NCBI GenBank assembly: GCA_002099365.1
Contig: MSED01000006.1
Span: 2,294,001 to 2,358,000 of the forward strand
Length of the DNA: 64,000 nucleotides
Direction of reading: 5' to 3'
From: Phialophora verrucosa
Lineage: Eukaryota; Ascomycota; Eurotiomycetes; Chaetothyriales; Herpotrichiellaceae
The position numbers and the translations under genes are program-made. Below the pieces are notes generated by a model that was not told the DNA's origin, did not search any database, and saw only the letters and a program-made list of their open reading frames with translations. This document shows, piece by piece, positions 45,479 through 55,314 of the stretch. Position 1 is the stretch's first letter, and every line of letters starts with the position of its first letter.

Positions 45479-47752
45479 ATGGCTTCTATCTCGCAGTCGA
45501 ATTCCTACCAGTCCGCGCAGCCGCAGCAAGATCCCAATAGCGCATACAAATACGAAGATCCTACCGCGTACCAAATCCCCTCGGGCTACCCAGCAAACCA
45601 GTTTGAGGTGCCTCTATCCGTTCCGCGCGCGGAAGCAGAATCTCAACCTAAAGAACTCTCCAAGCCCCAGGGGACACCCTCGTCGGAGCCCAAAGTCCGC
45701 CTGAGAAAGGCCTGCGACAGTTGCAGCGTCCGCAAGGTCAAAGTACGTGGAGTCTCCCTTGCCGAGGAGTTGCGAGCTTACCAACGAGAACAGTGCGATG
45801 AAAGTGGCCCTCCTTGCAAATCATGCGCTGCTCTCGACATCCCCTGCACCTTCGATCGCCCAAGTCGTCGCCGAGGGCCTCCCAACAGACATGCGGAAGC
45901 CATCAAACGGCAAAAGCTCGATAGTGGGAGCTTTGATGTAGCAAGAAGCTCTCCCACCCACGATGCTGCCTACAGTTTGGCGTCTCTATCGACGCCAATC
46001 TCCTTGTCTGCCGAGTCAATATGCGACTTGCATACAGTGAAGATCCTGCTGGACGACTACTTTACATACATCCACCCGTTGATACCCCTTCCGCACGAGC
46101 CGACCTTTCGCAGATCCTTCGAAGCGAGAGAAGACAGAACAAACCATAACTTCCTGGCGTTGATCGCGGCCATGGTCGAATGTCTGGTCGCGTCGTTTCC
46201 TAGAAGACCCAGACAGCTCTTCACTGCGGACCCGGCCAAATCGCAATTCCCAAACGCGGGAGCTCTGATTGATCGATGCCACCAGGTTTTCGTCGAGGCG
46301 CGCGGCCTGGGGTACATGGATCGACCAATGAATCTCTACGACGGCATCTCAAGCTATCTTACTGGGTTAGCTGCCGGGTACACCTTGGACATTCCACGTA
46401 TGCGCCTCTATCTCGGCGAATGTACCATCATCATGCGGGAACTGCAGTTCCATCGGCCAGAGATCCATCGGCCAGCCCAAACTCCAGCAACACCCTATGG
46501 ACCTGCTGATATGCCTCGGTACCCTACCGTCGATCACATCTACCAGGAGTCTGGACGTCGGCTATTCTGGCTTCTGTTTGTCGGTGCAATGTCCGCTCGC
46601 CAGCTAGACGAGGCGGAGGGTGACCTGCTGATGCCACCCGTCTCGCACGCCGAAATGCTGCCCCCTTTACCTGTCGAGGTGGACGATGAATTCATCACCG
46701 AAACTCAGATATTTCCTCAGCCCCGAGGTGTTGTCTCAGAAATGGTGGGATTCAATCTCAATGTCAAAGTCTTCAGAGCATTCCATTTCTTGGCTGCTCT
46801 GGAAATGGCATTCGGGGCGAACAACGTCTATGATTGGGACCGTCAACGGCAGATCATCCGTCGCGCCCTGCAGACCGTCAAAGACGCAACACGGGATGCT
46901 CCGAAGGAACTTCAATTAAATCCGGCCAACGGATTTGGCGAATGGCCTCCCACCCAGGCCGACATATCGGCTTATTCTCATCTGTTCAATGACCGCGACC
47001 GAGCAGACAGTGAACCGCTTCAAACGCCTGGCAGTACCCGCGGCTCCTTTTCACTGCCATCAAAGAGAGCAATCCAGTTCGAGATCCAGAAAGCTAATAT
47101 TTACGCAACCCAACTTTCGTCCAGATCATATCTCGTCGAACGGTTCTGGAATCTGTACGAAATTGTCGATCGTGACAAGTTGACATTCCCTTCAGACAAA
47201 TCCGTCACGAGCTCTTCTCCTACGGCGGGAATTGTGACCACAGGTATGGAACACAGTTACCGTCAGATGGCAGGTCGGACCCCCAGCGACAGTATGATGG
47301 ATGCCGGTGAGCAGATGATGGCAGTCGAACGGGAAGACATTGTTCGAGACATGGCTCTTCTTCTCAAAAGTATCAACCAAGTTAACATGGAGCCCAATGG
47401 GATGAGTTTCGTAAGTCGAGCACGGTCCAAGGCTCCCGGATCAGACACTAACAGGATATTCCAGTGCAACAAGATTCGTACTATTGCTTCGACTCTCCTG
47501 GAGACAAAACGTGCCCGAATGAGTGTCATGCCTACGCTTGACTCGGAAGGTGTCAACGCATATCTTCATGTCTTCCTCGATATCCTTTCCAAGCTCGAAC
47601 GATTGGGACCTGGCCGCTTCCGAGGCGTTGCGGATGGCAACACAGGAGGCCTGCTACAAACACCCGAGGAGATTGAGGAGGAAGAACTTGTCCACTGGGC
47701 TAGTCTGAAAGAGCACCAGGAGAGATTTGTGAGGTCAAACGGGTTCTGGTAG
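45479..47752 (+). CDS. Zn2Cys6 transcription factor with fungal-specific TF domain
   Basis: A sequence-specific nuclear regulator; the target pathway is unknown. Three exons (45479-45742, 45794-47410, 47465-47752) encode 722 residues. Splicing the first intron joins RKACDSCSVRKVK to CDESGPPCKSCAALDIPCTF and restores all six cysteines, followed by a basic linker (RPSRRRGPPNRHAEAIKRQK). The middle homology region starts near residue 180 with a DYFTYIHPLIPLPHEPTFRR stretch and includes ESGRRLFWLLFVGAMSARQL. Both introns (51 and 54 bases) are multiples of three without a stop, so unspliced message would still be an open frame, but intron 1 would break the zinc cluster. The start ATG 45479 lies 24 bases inside the maximal open frame. 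Confidence 0.93.
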   Translation: MASISQSNSYQSAQPQQDPNSAYKYEDPTAYQIPSGYPANQFEVPLSVPRAEAESQPKELSKPQGTPSSEPKVRLRKACDSCSVRKVKVRGVSLAEELRAYQREQCDESGPPCKSCAALDIPCTFDRPSRRRGPPNRHAEAIKRQKLDSGSFDVARSSPTHDAAYSLASLSTPISLSAESICDLHTVKILLDDYFTYIHPLIPLPHEPTFRRSFEAREDRTNHNFLALIAAMVECLVASFPRRPRQLFTADPAKSQFPNAGALIDRCHQVFVEARGLGYMDRPMNLYDGISSYLTGLAAGYTLDIPRMRLYLGECTIIMRELQFHRPEIHRPAQTPATPYGPADMPRYPTVDHIYQESGRRLFWLLFVGAMSARQLDEAEGDLLMPPVSHAEMLPPLPVEVDDEFITETQIFPQPRGVVSEMVGFNLNVKVFRAFHFLAALEMAFGANNVYDWDRQRQIIRRALQTVKDATRDAPKELQLNPANGFGEWPPTQADISAYSHLFNDRDRADSEPLQTPGSTRGSFSLPSKRAIQFEIQKANIYATQLSSRSYLVERFWNLYEIVDRDKLTFPSDKSVTSSSPTAGIVTTGMEHSYRQMAGRTPSDSMMDAGEQMMAVEREDIVRDMALLLKSINQVNMEPNGMSFVSRARSKAPGSDTNRIFQCNKIRTIASTLLETKRARMSVMPTLDSEGVNAYLHVFLDILSKLERLGPGRFRGVADGNTGGLLQTPEEIEEEELVHWASLKEHQERFVRSNGFW

Positions 47753-48227
47753 CAAAGTACTTTGAGGCATCGTGTTTCCCTGCGTAGGAATTAATGAGTG
47801 ATGACCATTATGGGCAGCCTTCTTTGCCCTGCAGCGCGATCCTGGGGGCACGGGAGGCAGTCCGTCACGGGGTTGCGTTTGAGGTGGACAAATAGCCGGC
47901 TTTGCCAACGCCATGATACCCATATCGGTGGCCTATGCGGGGTGTGATTGTTTGCAGATAACACAGCCTGATGCTGCAGCATTCATCCAATCCATAGTCT
48001 CTTGATGTCCGAAGTAGACTGTGCATCTCCTTTGTCGGTCCTGTCTCGCACTGCTAGCGATGTTTGTTCACCAAGTTGCTACTACAGCACCCAGTAGTCC
48101 GAGTAGAATCTCCGTTGTATAACAGAAACGCTTACCTGACCTTCTAGAAGTGGCTAGCGTCAAAGCTTCGACATGCCTCTTTTCTCCCTGGTTGATTCAC
48201 CCATCGCCAGCTGTGATTGCCACGCCA
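47753..48227. other. Intergenic
   Basis: 475 bases between the Zn2Cys6 factor and the HNH-like gene. No element recognised. The upstream extension of the next frame begins with GTG and is not used. Confidence 0.45.
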
Positions 48228-48941
48228 ATGACGGACAACGACAATGCCAACTACGATGCATTCAGGGACAGTCTATTCTCGGCTGTCGTGGGGAAGCTGG
48301 CGACCGAGCCAGAGAAACCGCTCAAGAAGGCCCTAGCGACCGAGCCAGATCCCTCAGAGCTTGCGGAGTTTTCTGATTATCTAGCTAGGGAGATATTCGA
48401 TAGTCTCCCCGAGGAACTCCAGTGCCTGTCCCATCAGTCACTTCAAAATGAAGCTATCTCTGAGAAGTGGTCATTGCCCTTGACTCTAACGATGCTTGAG
48501 GAGCTCGTTGCCCACGTCTCAGGAGACGTGGTCGACAGCCTGACAGCATACGGACTCATTGTGCCTCCCGAGTCTGATGTCCAATCTTTCCTGGCACCTG
48601 TGCTCTCGGGATATATCTCCGCCATGACAAGTCCACCACCAAAGTGGGCAGAGACCAGAACCAGTGCTTGCGAGATCTGCGAAAGGGAGTGGGTTCCAGT
48701 GACCTACCATCATTTGATACCAAAGCAAGTCCACGCAAAGGTCCTGAAGAGGAAGTGGCACGAAGAGCACCGTCTCAACAGTGTGGCATGGCTGTGCCGG
48801 GCTTGCCACAGCTTTGTCCATCGAATGGCCTCGAACGAAGAACTCGCTCGCGAATGGTACACGGTTGACCTGATTTGCCAGAGAGAAGACGTTCAGAAGT
48901 GGGCTCAGTGGGTTCGACGTGTTCGATGGAAAAAGTCTTGA
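48228..48941 (+). CDS. HNH-nuclease-like fungal protein
   Basis: A single exon of 237 residues from the first in-frame ATG. The C-terminal third contains a compact HNH-like zinc module. CEICERE and CRACH supply four potential metal cysteines, and THE core TYHHLIPKQVHAKV holds the paired histidines typical of the HNH beta-beta-alpha fold, with WHEEHRLN and SFVHR between and after. The N-terminal 150 residues are acidic, helical and unrecognised. Similar stand-alone proteins occur in many filamentous fungi; nuclease activity is inferred from the fold and not shown. It sits alone, with no intein, intron or mobile-element signature around it. Confidence 0.82.
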   Translation: MTDNDNANYDAFRDSLFSAVVGKLATEPEKPLKKALATEPDPSELAEFSDYLAREIFDSLPEELQCLSHQSLQNEAISEKWSLPLTLTMLEELVAHVSGDVVDSLTAYGLIVPPESDVQSFLAPVLSGYISAMTSPPPKWAETRTSACEICEREWVPVTYHHLIPKQVHAKVLKRKWHEEHRLNSVAWLCRACHSFVHRMASNEELAREWYTVDLICQREDVQKWAQWVRRVRWKKS

Positions 48942-49586
48942 ACAACTGCCACGATTTATACGCCCACACGACCAGTTGAGAGTGTGCAGTCACCCAGTGG
49001 TTGGCATATTTTGGGCACCTGATGTCTTCGGGGATGCTGTTCCTAAGGGCGCGTACAATTCAGCTCGATTTCTGAACACATAATGGAGCTGTTGGCCTCT
49101 GCTGACGTCTTTTTATGGTCTTTGATGTATGGACCAAGGATACCCGGGACAGCCGCGCCGAAACGGTTCGATGCATGTCAATCTTCTGGTTCTTTTGCTC
49201 AAGGGAAGTCAAGTACCTCGCCGCCGCTGGGCGACGATACGCTCCCCTGCACAGAATGCCACTGCGGCTCAAACGCTTCGCCTCGATCCCAACCACAATG
49301 TGCGGGCCTATAAATTCTTCATTCACAGATCTGAACTTGAACTTTCGAATTATCTGTCCAGCTCACTCTTCCTGTTCTGCGCCCCTCTGCAAGGCCTCTT
49401 TGTCTTTCAGCCCTAGGGACGAACGAGTTGAACGTCAATCTTGTGCTCTCTTTCACAGCATCATCTCCTCTCCTGGACACACTCCTGACACTGTCGGCAC
49501 GGGCGAAACCTTTCCTCCGAGTTTCCCTGCAAGTCCAGCCTCGTCGACATTGATCCCGTGACCTGAGATTCACTATCACCGCCAAC
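48942..49586. other. Intergenic
   Basis: 645 bases upstream of the repeat-rich gene. The last 200 bases are rich in short C/T runs, like a promoter or leader. No gene recognised. Confidence 0.45.
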
Positions 49587-52127
49587 ATGGCCGACAACGA
49601 CCACAACAACCACCGCCAAGCGGAGAGAGGCGCACAAAATGAATCTGAATATTTTGTAGACGACTTCGCAGCCTTCAACCGCGCCGCACCTGTTCCCATC
49701 TCTGAGCAGCACACATTCCCGCCCACCAACAATTCTCTACCTCAAGATCAAGTTGACTTAGACAATCTTCCTACAGATCCCTTGCTCGGAAGCAACGACT
49801 CAAACCTACAGACCTCAGATTATCCTGTCTTGCCTCCTTTGACCGAGGATTTCCTTTTCACAGACTACCTGATCGATTTTCCGACACTCCAAAACAACGA
49901 AGCACCTACCTATCCTGAGCCTTTTGAAGCACAGACAGCACATACATACAACCCTCAACATCAGAACGCAGTGGAATTTGCCTCTTCTGATAGTCTGATC
50001 AATACAAACACAGCTATCACTCCGAGAGGTCGGCAGAACGAGGTTTCAGGAAATCACCACGGCTCCTTCGACCCGCACTTCAATCCACTTGCATATCCGA
50101 TTACTCGTCCATATCACACCTCAGCTTCAGACCTTGCTGGCAATAGACAACACGCTCCGCAATCTACCCAGTTCACTCAGCCTACACTGTTCACTCAGCC
50201 TTCAGAGCTCGCTCAGTCTTCACAGCTCACCCAGCCAACACAGTTCACCCACCCTGCACTGTTCACTCAGCCTTCACAGTTCACTCAGCCAACACAGTTC
50301 ACTCAGCCTTCACAGCTCGCTCGGCCAACACAGTTCACCCATCCTGCACTGTTCCCTCAGCCTTCAGAGCTCGCTCAGCGTTCACAATTCACCCACCATA
50401 CACAGCTCACTCAGCCAACACAGTTCACTCAGCCTTCACAGCTCGCTCGGCCAACACAGTTCACCCACCCTGCACTGTTCCCTCAGCCTTCAGAGCTCGC
50501 TCAGCCTTCACAATTCACCCACCATACACAGCTCACTCAGCCTGCACAGCTCGCTCAGCCTGCACAGCTCGCTCAGCCTGCACAGCTCGCTCAGCCTTCT
50601 CTCACGCCCTTTCAGCCTCAGTCACTTTCTGATCAGAAAGCTCGAGTTGAGGGTAGCAGCGTACGGGCCCCAACCTCATCATCCAACTTGGATTCGGGGT
50701 TTGCGCCTTCACACCCACCACAATCCGACATGGCTCGCACCCGGGACTATATGAGAATCATCCAGAGCTTTACTATTGACCGCACCTTGAGACATTTGGA
50801 GAGTCAGCCGTGGATGAATTACCAGCAAGTGTACCGGGCCCTCGTCCGCTATTATGTCGAGCTCGTCGCCAACGAGAACGTTCCTCACTACTGGATCAGC
50901 CGACTCCATTTGGAGGTAGAACTGGCGCAGGTGATCATTGTGGCTACCGAGAGCCCAGAGCTGTTCACCCGTGAGCACCTGGCCACTCTGCAAGAGCTCG
51001 GGGACTCGATGAGAACGCATCGAGCCCGAGACTACCGGAATGTCTGGTTTGCAGAGTTGGCGCAGGCGGGCATCACGCTGGAAGATGCTACCGTTGTCTA
51101 CGAAAATACGGATGAGTACGAGCGGCTCACCGGCTTCCGAGACTGGGTGCATCAGTGGGTGCATGGTACCCTGGATGAGGGTACGTTGGGAGGCAATGGC
51201 CCTGCAATCGCCGGCACCAGTAGCAACAATGCTGGTGGTCCGGCTTCGCAGGGACCGTGGGCTGATGATACTGTCAACCACGGCCGTTCCCGCGTCACCC
51301 CATCTGTCCCAAACGCCAGTCAGCCGTCGGCTGCTGGTGGTAACACCATGCACCCCCCTTCTGGCGCCAGACCTCCCGCCGCCAACAGCCTCCCTTCCGC
51401 CAGCAATGGTGGTAGTGCCCCCTCAAGTTCGCGCCGTGCCAACACTGCTCGTCCTGCCCCCGGCAACGCGGTCGCCAACCCGCTCACCGTGCGCGCCAGC
51501 AATGGTCGAACGACCTTTGCGGTGAACATGGAGGGCAGGTTGGTCGACTTCGCCGAGCATCAGCGCGGCCTGCGATGCCCGTGGACTTGCCTGCTCGGTG
51601 ACAGCTATGTCACCAATGAGCGTGGCCAGCTCACGGGCCATCTGCAGCGTCACCACCAGATGGATGCGGCGAACCTCGCCCACATGGTGGTGGACAATCC
51701 GAACGTGTCGAACTTTGAGGGGCACGACAACAAGGAGTGCTTCGCCTGGGGACAGTATGTCCATGGCGACCCGTTGCCTTGGAAGTGCCTCTTGTGCGCC
51801 AATCACAGAGGCATGAAGGACGGGAGGAGCACCTTGGGCCGCCATGTGAGACTCCTCCATGGCATCCGGGTGGTCCTCCCGCGCGTGAATGAGCGGCAGG
51901 TGGGCCGCCATCACCAACGGGGCACGACGGCGGGAGGGTTGGCAAGGAGACTCGAGGCGGTGGAGAGGGCGGAGGAGCAGAGAGCTGCAGACGCGGCTGC
52001 TCAACAAGCTGCCATCAAGGTGGGGCTGCGCCTCACCTTGACTGGCACGAAACGCTCCGCCCTCGATGCCGGGCTCGAGGAGGACGAGGAGGAAGACGGT
52101 GGAGAGGAGGAGGGAGAGGAGGAGTGA
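49587..52127 (+). CDS. Repeat-rich protein with two atypical C2H2-like zinc fingers
   Basis: A single open frame of 846 residues; family not recognised. The N-terminal 190 residues are acidic and Asn/Pro-rich. Residues about 192-344 are about 25 tandem hexapeptides of the form (T/A/S)QxxQP, for example TQFTQP, SQLARP, SELAQP. A helical segment follows (about 380-530). Near 650 there are two zinc-binding patterns: CPWTC with GHLQRHH, and CLLC with GRHVRLLH (C-x2/3-C ... H-x3/4-H). The C-terminus is a run of Glu, and the TGA stop lies inside a GAG trinucleotide tract. The zinc fingers suggest nucleic-acid or protein binding in the nucleus; the function is unknown. Repeat-number variation between isolates is likely. 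Confidence 0.85.
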   Translation: MADNDHNNHRQAERGAQNESEYFVDDFAAFNRAAPVPISEQHTFPPTNNSLPQDQVDLDNLPTDPLLGSNDSNLQTSDYPVLPPLTEDFLFTDYLIDFPTLQNNEAPTYPEPFEAQTAHTYNPQHQNAVEFASSDSLINTNTAITPRGRQNEVSGNHHGSFDPHFNPLAYPITRPYHTSASDLAGNRQHAPQSTQFTQPTLFTQPSELAQSSQLTQPTQFTHPALFTQPSQFTQPTQFTQPSQLARPTQFTHPALFPQPSELAQRSQFTHHTQLTQPTQFTQPSQLARPTQFTHPALFPQPSELAQPSQFTHHTQLTQPAQLAQPAQLAQPAQLAQPSLTPFQPQSLSDQKARVEGSSVRAPTSSSNLDSGFAPSHPPQSDMARTRDYMRIIQSFTIDRTLRHLESQPWMNYQQVYRALVRYYVELVANENVPHYWISRLHLEVELAQVIIVATESPELFTREHLATLQELGDSMRTHRARDYRNVWFAELAQAGITLEDATVVYENTDEYERLTGFRDWVHQWVHGTLDEGTLGGNGPAIAGTSSNNAGGPASQGPWADDTVNHGRSRVTPSVPNASQPSAAGGNTMHPPSGARPPAANSLPSASNGGSAPSSSRRANTARPAPGNAVANPLTVRASNGRTTFAVNMEGRLVDFAEHQRGLRCPWTCLLGDSYVTNERGQLTGHLQRHHQMDAANLAHMVVDNPNVSNFEGHDNKECFAWGQYVHGDPLPWKCLLCANHRGMKDGRSTLGRHVRLLHGIRVVLPRVNERQVGRHHQRGTTAGGLARRLEAVERAEEQRAADAAAQQAAIKVGLRLTLTGTKRSALDAGLEEDEEEDGGEEEGEEE
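50161..50617 (+). repeat. 18-base coding minisatellite with 126-base higher-order copies
   Basis: In-frame tandem units of 18 bases coding hexapeptides. Within them, 50291-50416 and 50417-50542 are adjacent copies of a seven-unit block (126 bases) that differ at only about two positions, so this duplication is recent. The last units (50543-50600) are a nearly pure run coding repeated AQLAQP. Confidence 0.95.
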
Positions 52128-52202
52128 GGGGGGGAGGAGGAGGAGGAGGAGGAGGAGGAGGAGGAGGAGGAGGAGGAGGAGGAGGAGGAGGAGGAGGAGG
52201 AG
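52076..52202 (+). repeat. GAG/AGG trinucleotide purine tract spanning a stop codon
   Basis: A nearly pure purine tract. Its first part codes the poly-Glu tail of the preceding gene; the TGA at 52125-52127 interrupts it; after GGGGGG it continues as an almost perfect GAG repeat to 52202. On the other strand it reads as poly-Ser/Pro frames that are artefacts. Confidence 0.95.
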
Positions 52203-52545
52203 ATGTCCTCGGAGGATGAGGGGGCTCGGGTGTTGGTGGTGTTGGTGGTGCTGGTGGTGTTGGCGGCGGCGGCGGCGGCGGTCGCGGTCGCGGAAAGACT
52301 GGACGTCGGTGAGACACGGCGAGAGCCGTGCATGATGTACAAGGTTATGATGAGGAAACGCCAGCGGCAGTGGGACTGTCGCCGCAATGGCATAAAATCA
52401 TTGCGTTCAATCATTCTTCTGCGGCATACAGACCGCCGTCGACGTCTATGTCGACGGCGAAGTGACACGGCGACATCTGACTAACACCTCGTTCAACGCA
52501 TCATCATGACCTATTGCTGACGGAGTTTGTGCTCCGCTTCCAAGC
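52128..52545. other. Convergent intergenic region, simple repeats
   Basis: 418 bases holding the rest of the GAG tract and a short GGC run near 52262-52281. It separates the 3' ends of the repeat-rich and ceramidase genes. No gene. Confidence 0.6.
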
Positions 52546-54900
52546 TCAATAGCGTACAAGTTCACCCTGGGTATCTTCTTCACCAATGTTGAATACGCCA
52601 CTCGTCCCTTCAAACGCCGTGATGGACCCGCTCAAAGCTTTCCAATCCCCAAAATACCTAAACCTGTAAAGCCCCGGGGCCGTTCCCTGTTCAATCTCCC
52701 AGTCCAAAGTGACTTCGCTGGTCCCCAACGTCGTGCTCGTCCTCTTCCATTTGTACACCAGAAACCAGTCTCGATCGCTGCGCACGGGGACCCACTCCGC
52801 GTGACTCTCATTGAAAAACTCGACCGAAGCAAACGTGGCCTCGAGGCGGAGGTTGTTACGAGGGTTCGCCCCGACAAATCTTGCAGACATGATCTCACCG
52901 GGATAGTGTGCTTTCGCCGGGTCAGGAGAAGAGAGGGTGTCCCCGAATCTTCGAAACAAACCTGCATGGTCGACTACCACGGGAGTGATGAATGATAAGG
53001 AGCGATTGACGTTGATGGGAGGGGAGGGGCCGGGAGGTAGACGGTCGAGGTGTGATGTCTCGTCCTCGGACCCGAGGTAGGGAAGATGCTTGAGTGTCAG
53101 ATTTATGTATGCTGCAAGGGTGTGGGGGCCGTAGAGCGTCGAGGCACCTTCGTAGCGCTGCACCGAGTATTCTTCTTCTGTTGCGATATAGTGCGCATAT
53201 GTGTTTGCTGGGCCGCCTAGGACGACCTTTGGGTTTTCGATCTTGAGGATTGAGGGAGCAGCGGATGCTAATGCTGATTTCCATCGACGGCCGGACATGG
53301 TTGTTGCTTCACCTGGAGAGATGATAATGAGGAGAGGGCCGATCCGGAGGAGCTGAATATCCACAATGTTAGGGGTCCAGGCGTAGGGATCGTGTGCTTC
53401 ACCGACATCGAGCAGAATGGGTTTGGGACTCTGGCAGGCTATTTGTTCATCGCTAGGTGGGTGGATTGCTCCTCGTGCGATCCTCCAGAGCGGATTCTTG
53501 AGAGCGGGTGAATCGCCGTCTGTGTCGTTTGTGCCCTGAGCAAAGTCGAAACGGCCTGGCCCATCGGTCGTGCCACCTGCAAAGCCATATCCCAAGGCGG
53601 CTGAACACGTCTTGAGAGTTCTGGATTTGTTGAAAGGGGAAACGAAGGTGAAGGAGGAGAGATTGGCATAGGTGTGAAAGAAGGAAACAGTGGAGGATGG
53701 TATTCGTTCTAGACTGTCGCTATCTAGGAGTTGCTGGGCTGCCTTCGTCTGGCGCTTGCCTATGTCGAAGCATGATTCTGTTCCTTGGTCGTCTTTCCGG
53801 AAGAATGGCCCACGTCCATGGCAGGGCTCAGAGCGACCGCCACATGTGCTGTCATTAAAGGAACAGGCCAGACCAGTGTCTTCGCAAAATGCTCCAAGAG
53901 TGTTTGGCGATGTGTCTCCAACATTGGCTTGGGAGAAGCCGGCAACGAAGTCGGCATTCTGCTCTTTTACCGACTCTTCTACTAGATAAGCCGCAACACC
54001 TTTGTTATCACCGGTAACGAGGGTGTTATTTTGGTACAGTGAAGTGCCGTGGACAGGAAACCATGATAGTAGCCCCAAGAATTGACCGTCGGTGGCTCTC
54101 TCAAACCTCAGAAGGGTTAAGTTCTTGTCGACATCGGCAGTATACTTGGCCCGCTCGTCTTTTGGATTCTGGAGATAGGCATAGGGGCTTCGGTTGATGT
54201 TTCCATCCACAACCGCCTTTTGCCCGAAGCTGAGGAAGCCGGGTTCGAGAGTCTCATGTGCTCGCTGGATGGCCAAAACTGATCCAGTGACAATGGCCTC
54301 GTAGCTCTCTTTGTCGAAACCCAAACTTGTGATTTGGGGCAGCAGATAGTTCAACCAAGCCCCAGGCCCGCTGTGGCTGTGTGTGCCCGTAACTGCAACG
54401 TTGTTCTTGTTGTACACTTCATACTCCGGACCCATCTCTTTGAGCCTCTGCAAAATGCCATGTCGCACGGCAGTGTCTCCGGATTGCGTGTCTAGAACGA
54501 GGTATACAATCCGTGACGAGTTTTTCGATAGGCTTCCCACAATAAATGCTCGACAATAGATCCGTTGGCGGACACCAGTCCCCGCTTGATCTGTGTCAGC
54601 GTAGCCCATCAAATTGATCTCGACAACAGGCCTGATGAAGACAAAGTCAGCATATTGCGTGCTGCACATCTCCAATGGGTCCTACCCAGTGATATCCGCT
54701 TTCCCGACTCCAAGCAGGTAGTCCCCTTGGACAACTGCATCGTCCTCGACATGGTTTCGCTCGTCGGGGCCATGGGCATTGGCTGCACCGAGACGCAAGT
54801 TCTGCACAGGACTCTGCAATGCAAAGCTGGTCCAGAGTGCAGCTGTGACGAGAACGAGGAACAGCGCGTAGAGAGCTGGTGCAACCCGTCTCCGTGCCAT
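52546..54900 (-). CDS. Neutral ceramidase
   Basis: A zinc amidohydrolase splitting ceramide to sphingoid base and fatty acid. Two exons on the minus strand (54900-54686, 54631-52546) encode 766 residues, the usual size. A basic N-terminus followed by a hydrophobic helix (ALYALFLVLVTAALWTSFAL) is a signal peptide or type II anchor, placing the enzyme in the secretory pathway. LLGVGKADITGPVVEINLMG starts the catalytic domain. Zinc residues lie in GTHSHSGPG and FPVHGTSL; the Ser nucleophile is in NVGDTSPN (family: NVGDVSPN). An ISPGEATTMSGRRWK segment and an Ig-like C-terminal domain with TLDWEIEQGTAPGLYRFRYF complete the family pattern. Several N-glycosylation sequons are present. The start is the first in-frame ATG. 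Confidence 0.96.
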
Positions 54901-55314
54901 TTTCGTGATGCCTCTTAGCTGTAGCTTACGAAGGGTTCGTGGCACGGCTGCCCCCGTCTCGCGTCGTGTCAGATAGGAATAAGCCGGAAGGGTTCATGGC
55001 CTCCTCAGTCGTTTCTCTGACAAGGAATTGAGACGCTGAAGTATACATAGAGGGGCTGTTCACATCGAGAATGCCTTTTGACTCCCTCCATCGCTTGAAG
55101 TCCAGCCGCAGGCTCCGGCGAAAGTCAGAGGATGCCGGCATTCCGCCAATCAGAGACGACCGCCTGGAAGCCAAGCAAGCTTACCTGGTTTGGGCAGGTC
55201 CAATAGGAGGACGCAAGGCTACGACTTGGCATTGCCGACTGAAGTTTGTCGCAACCATTGAATTGATTTCTCATCGAAGAAGTGTTTTTCACTGCGACGA
55301 GCTCATGAGAGACG
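54901..55314. promoter_or_regulatory. Divergent promoter, ceramidase and SPF27
   Basis: 414 bases between divergent starts. Nothing else recognised. Confidence 0.5.

Noticed and set aside
50089..50754. Second open frame rich in Ser/Leu through the hexapeptide array
   Set aside because: A shadow of the 18-base repeat, which stays open in several frames. The acidic N-terminus and zinc-finger frame define the real gene.
52001..52468. Poly-Ser and poly-Pro ORFs on the minus strand
   Set aside because: They are translations of the GAG/AGG purine tract in other frames and show no gene structure.
52546..54900. Neutral ceramidase considered as a partner of the TLC-PKS in a sphingolipid-like pathway
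   Set aside because: It lies more than 45 kb from the PKS with many housekeeping genes between, and most filamentous fungi carry such a gene. No evidence of linkage.
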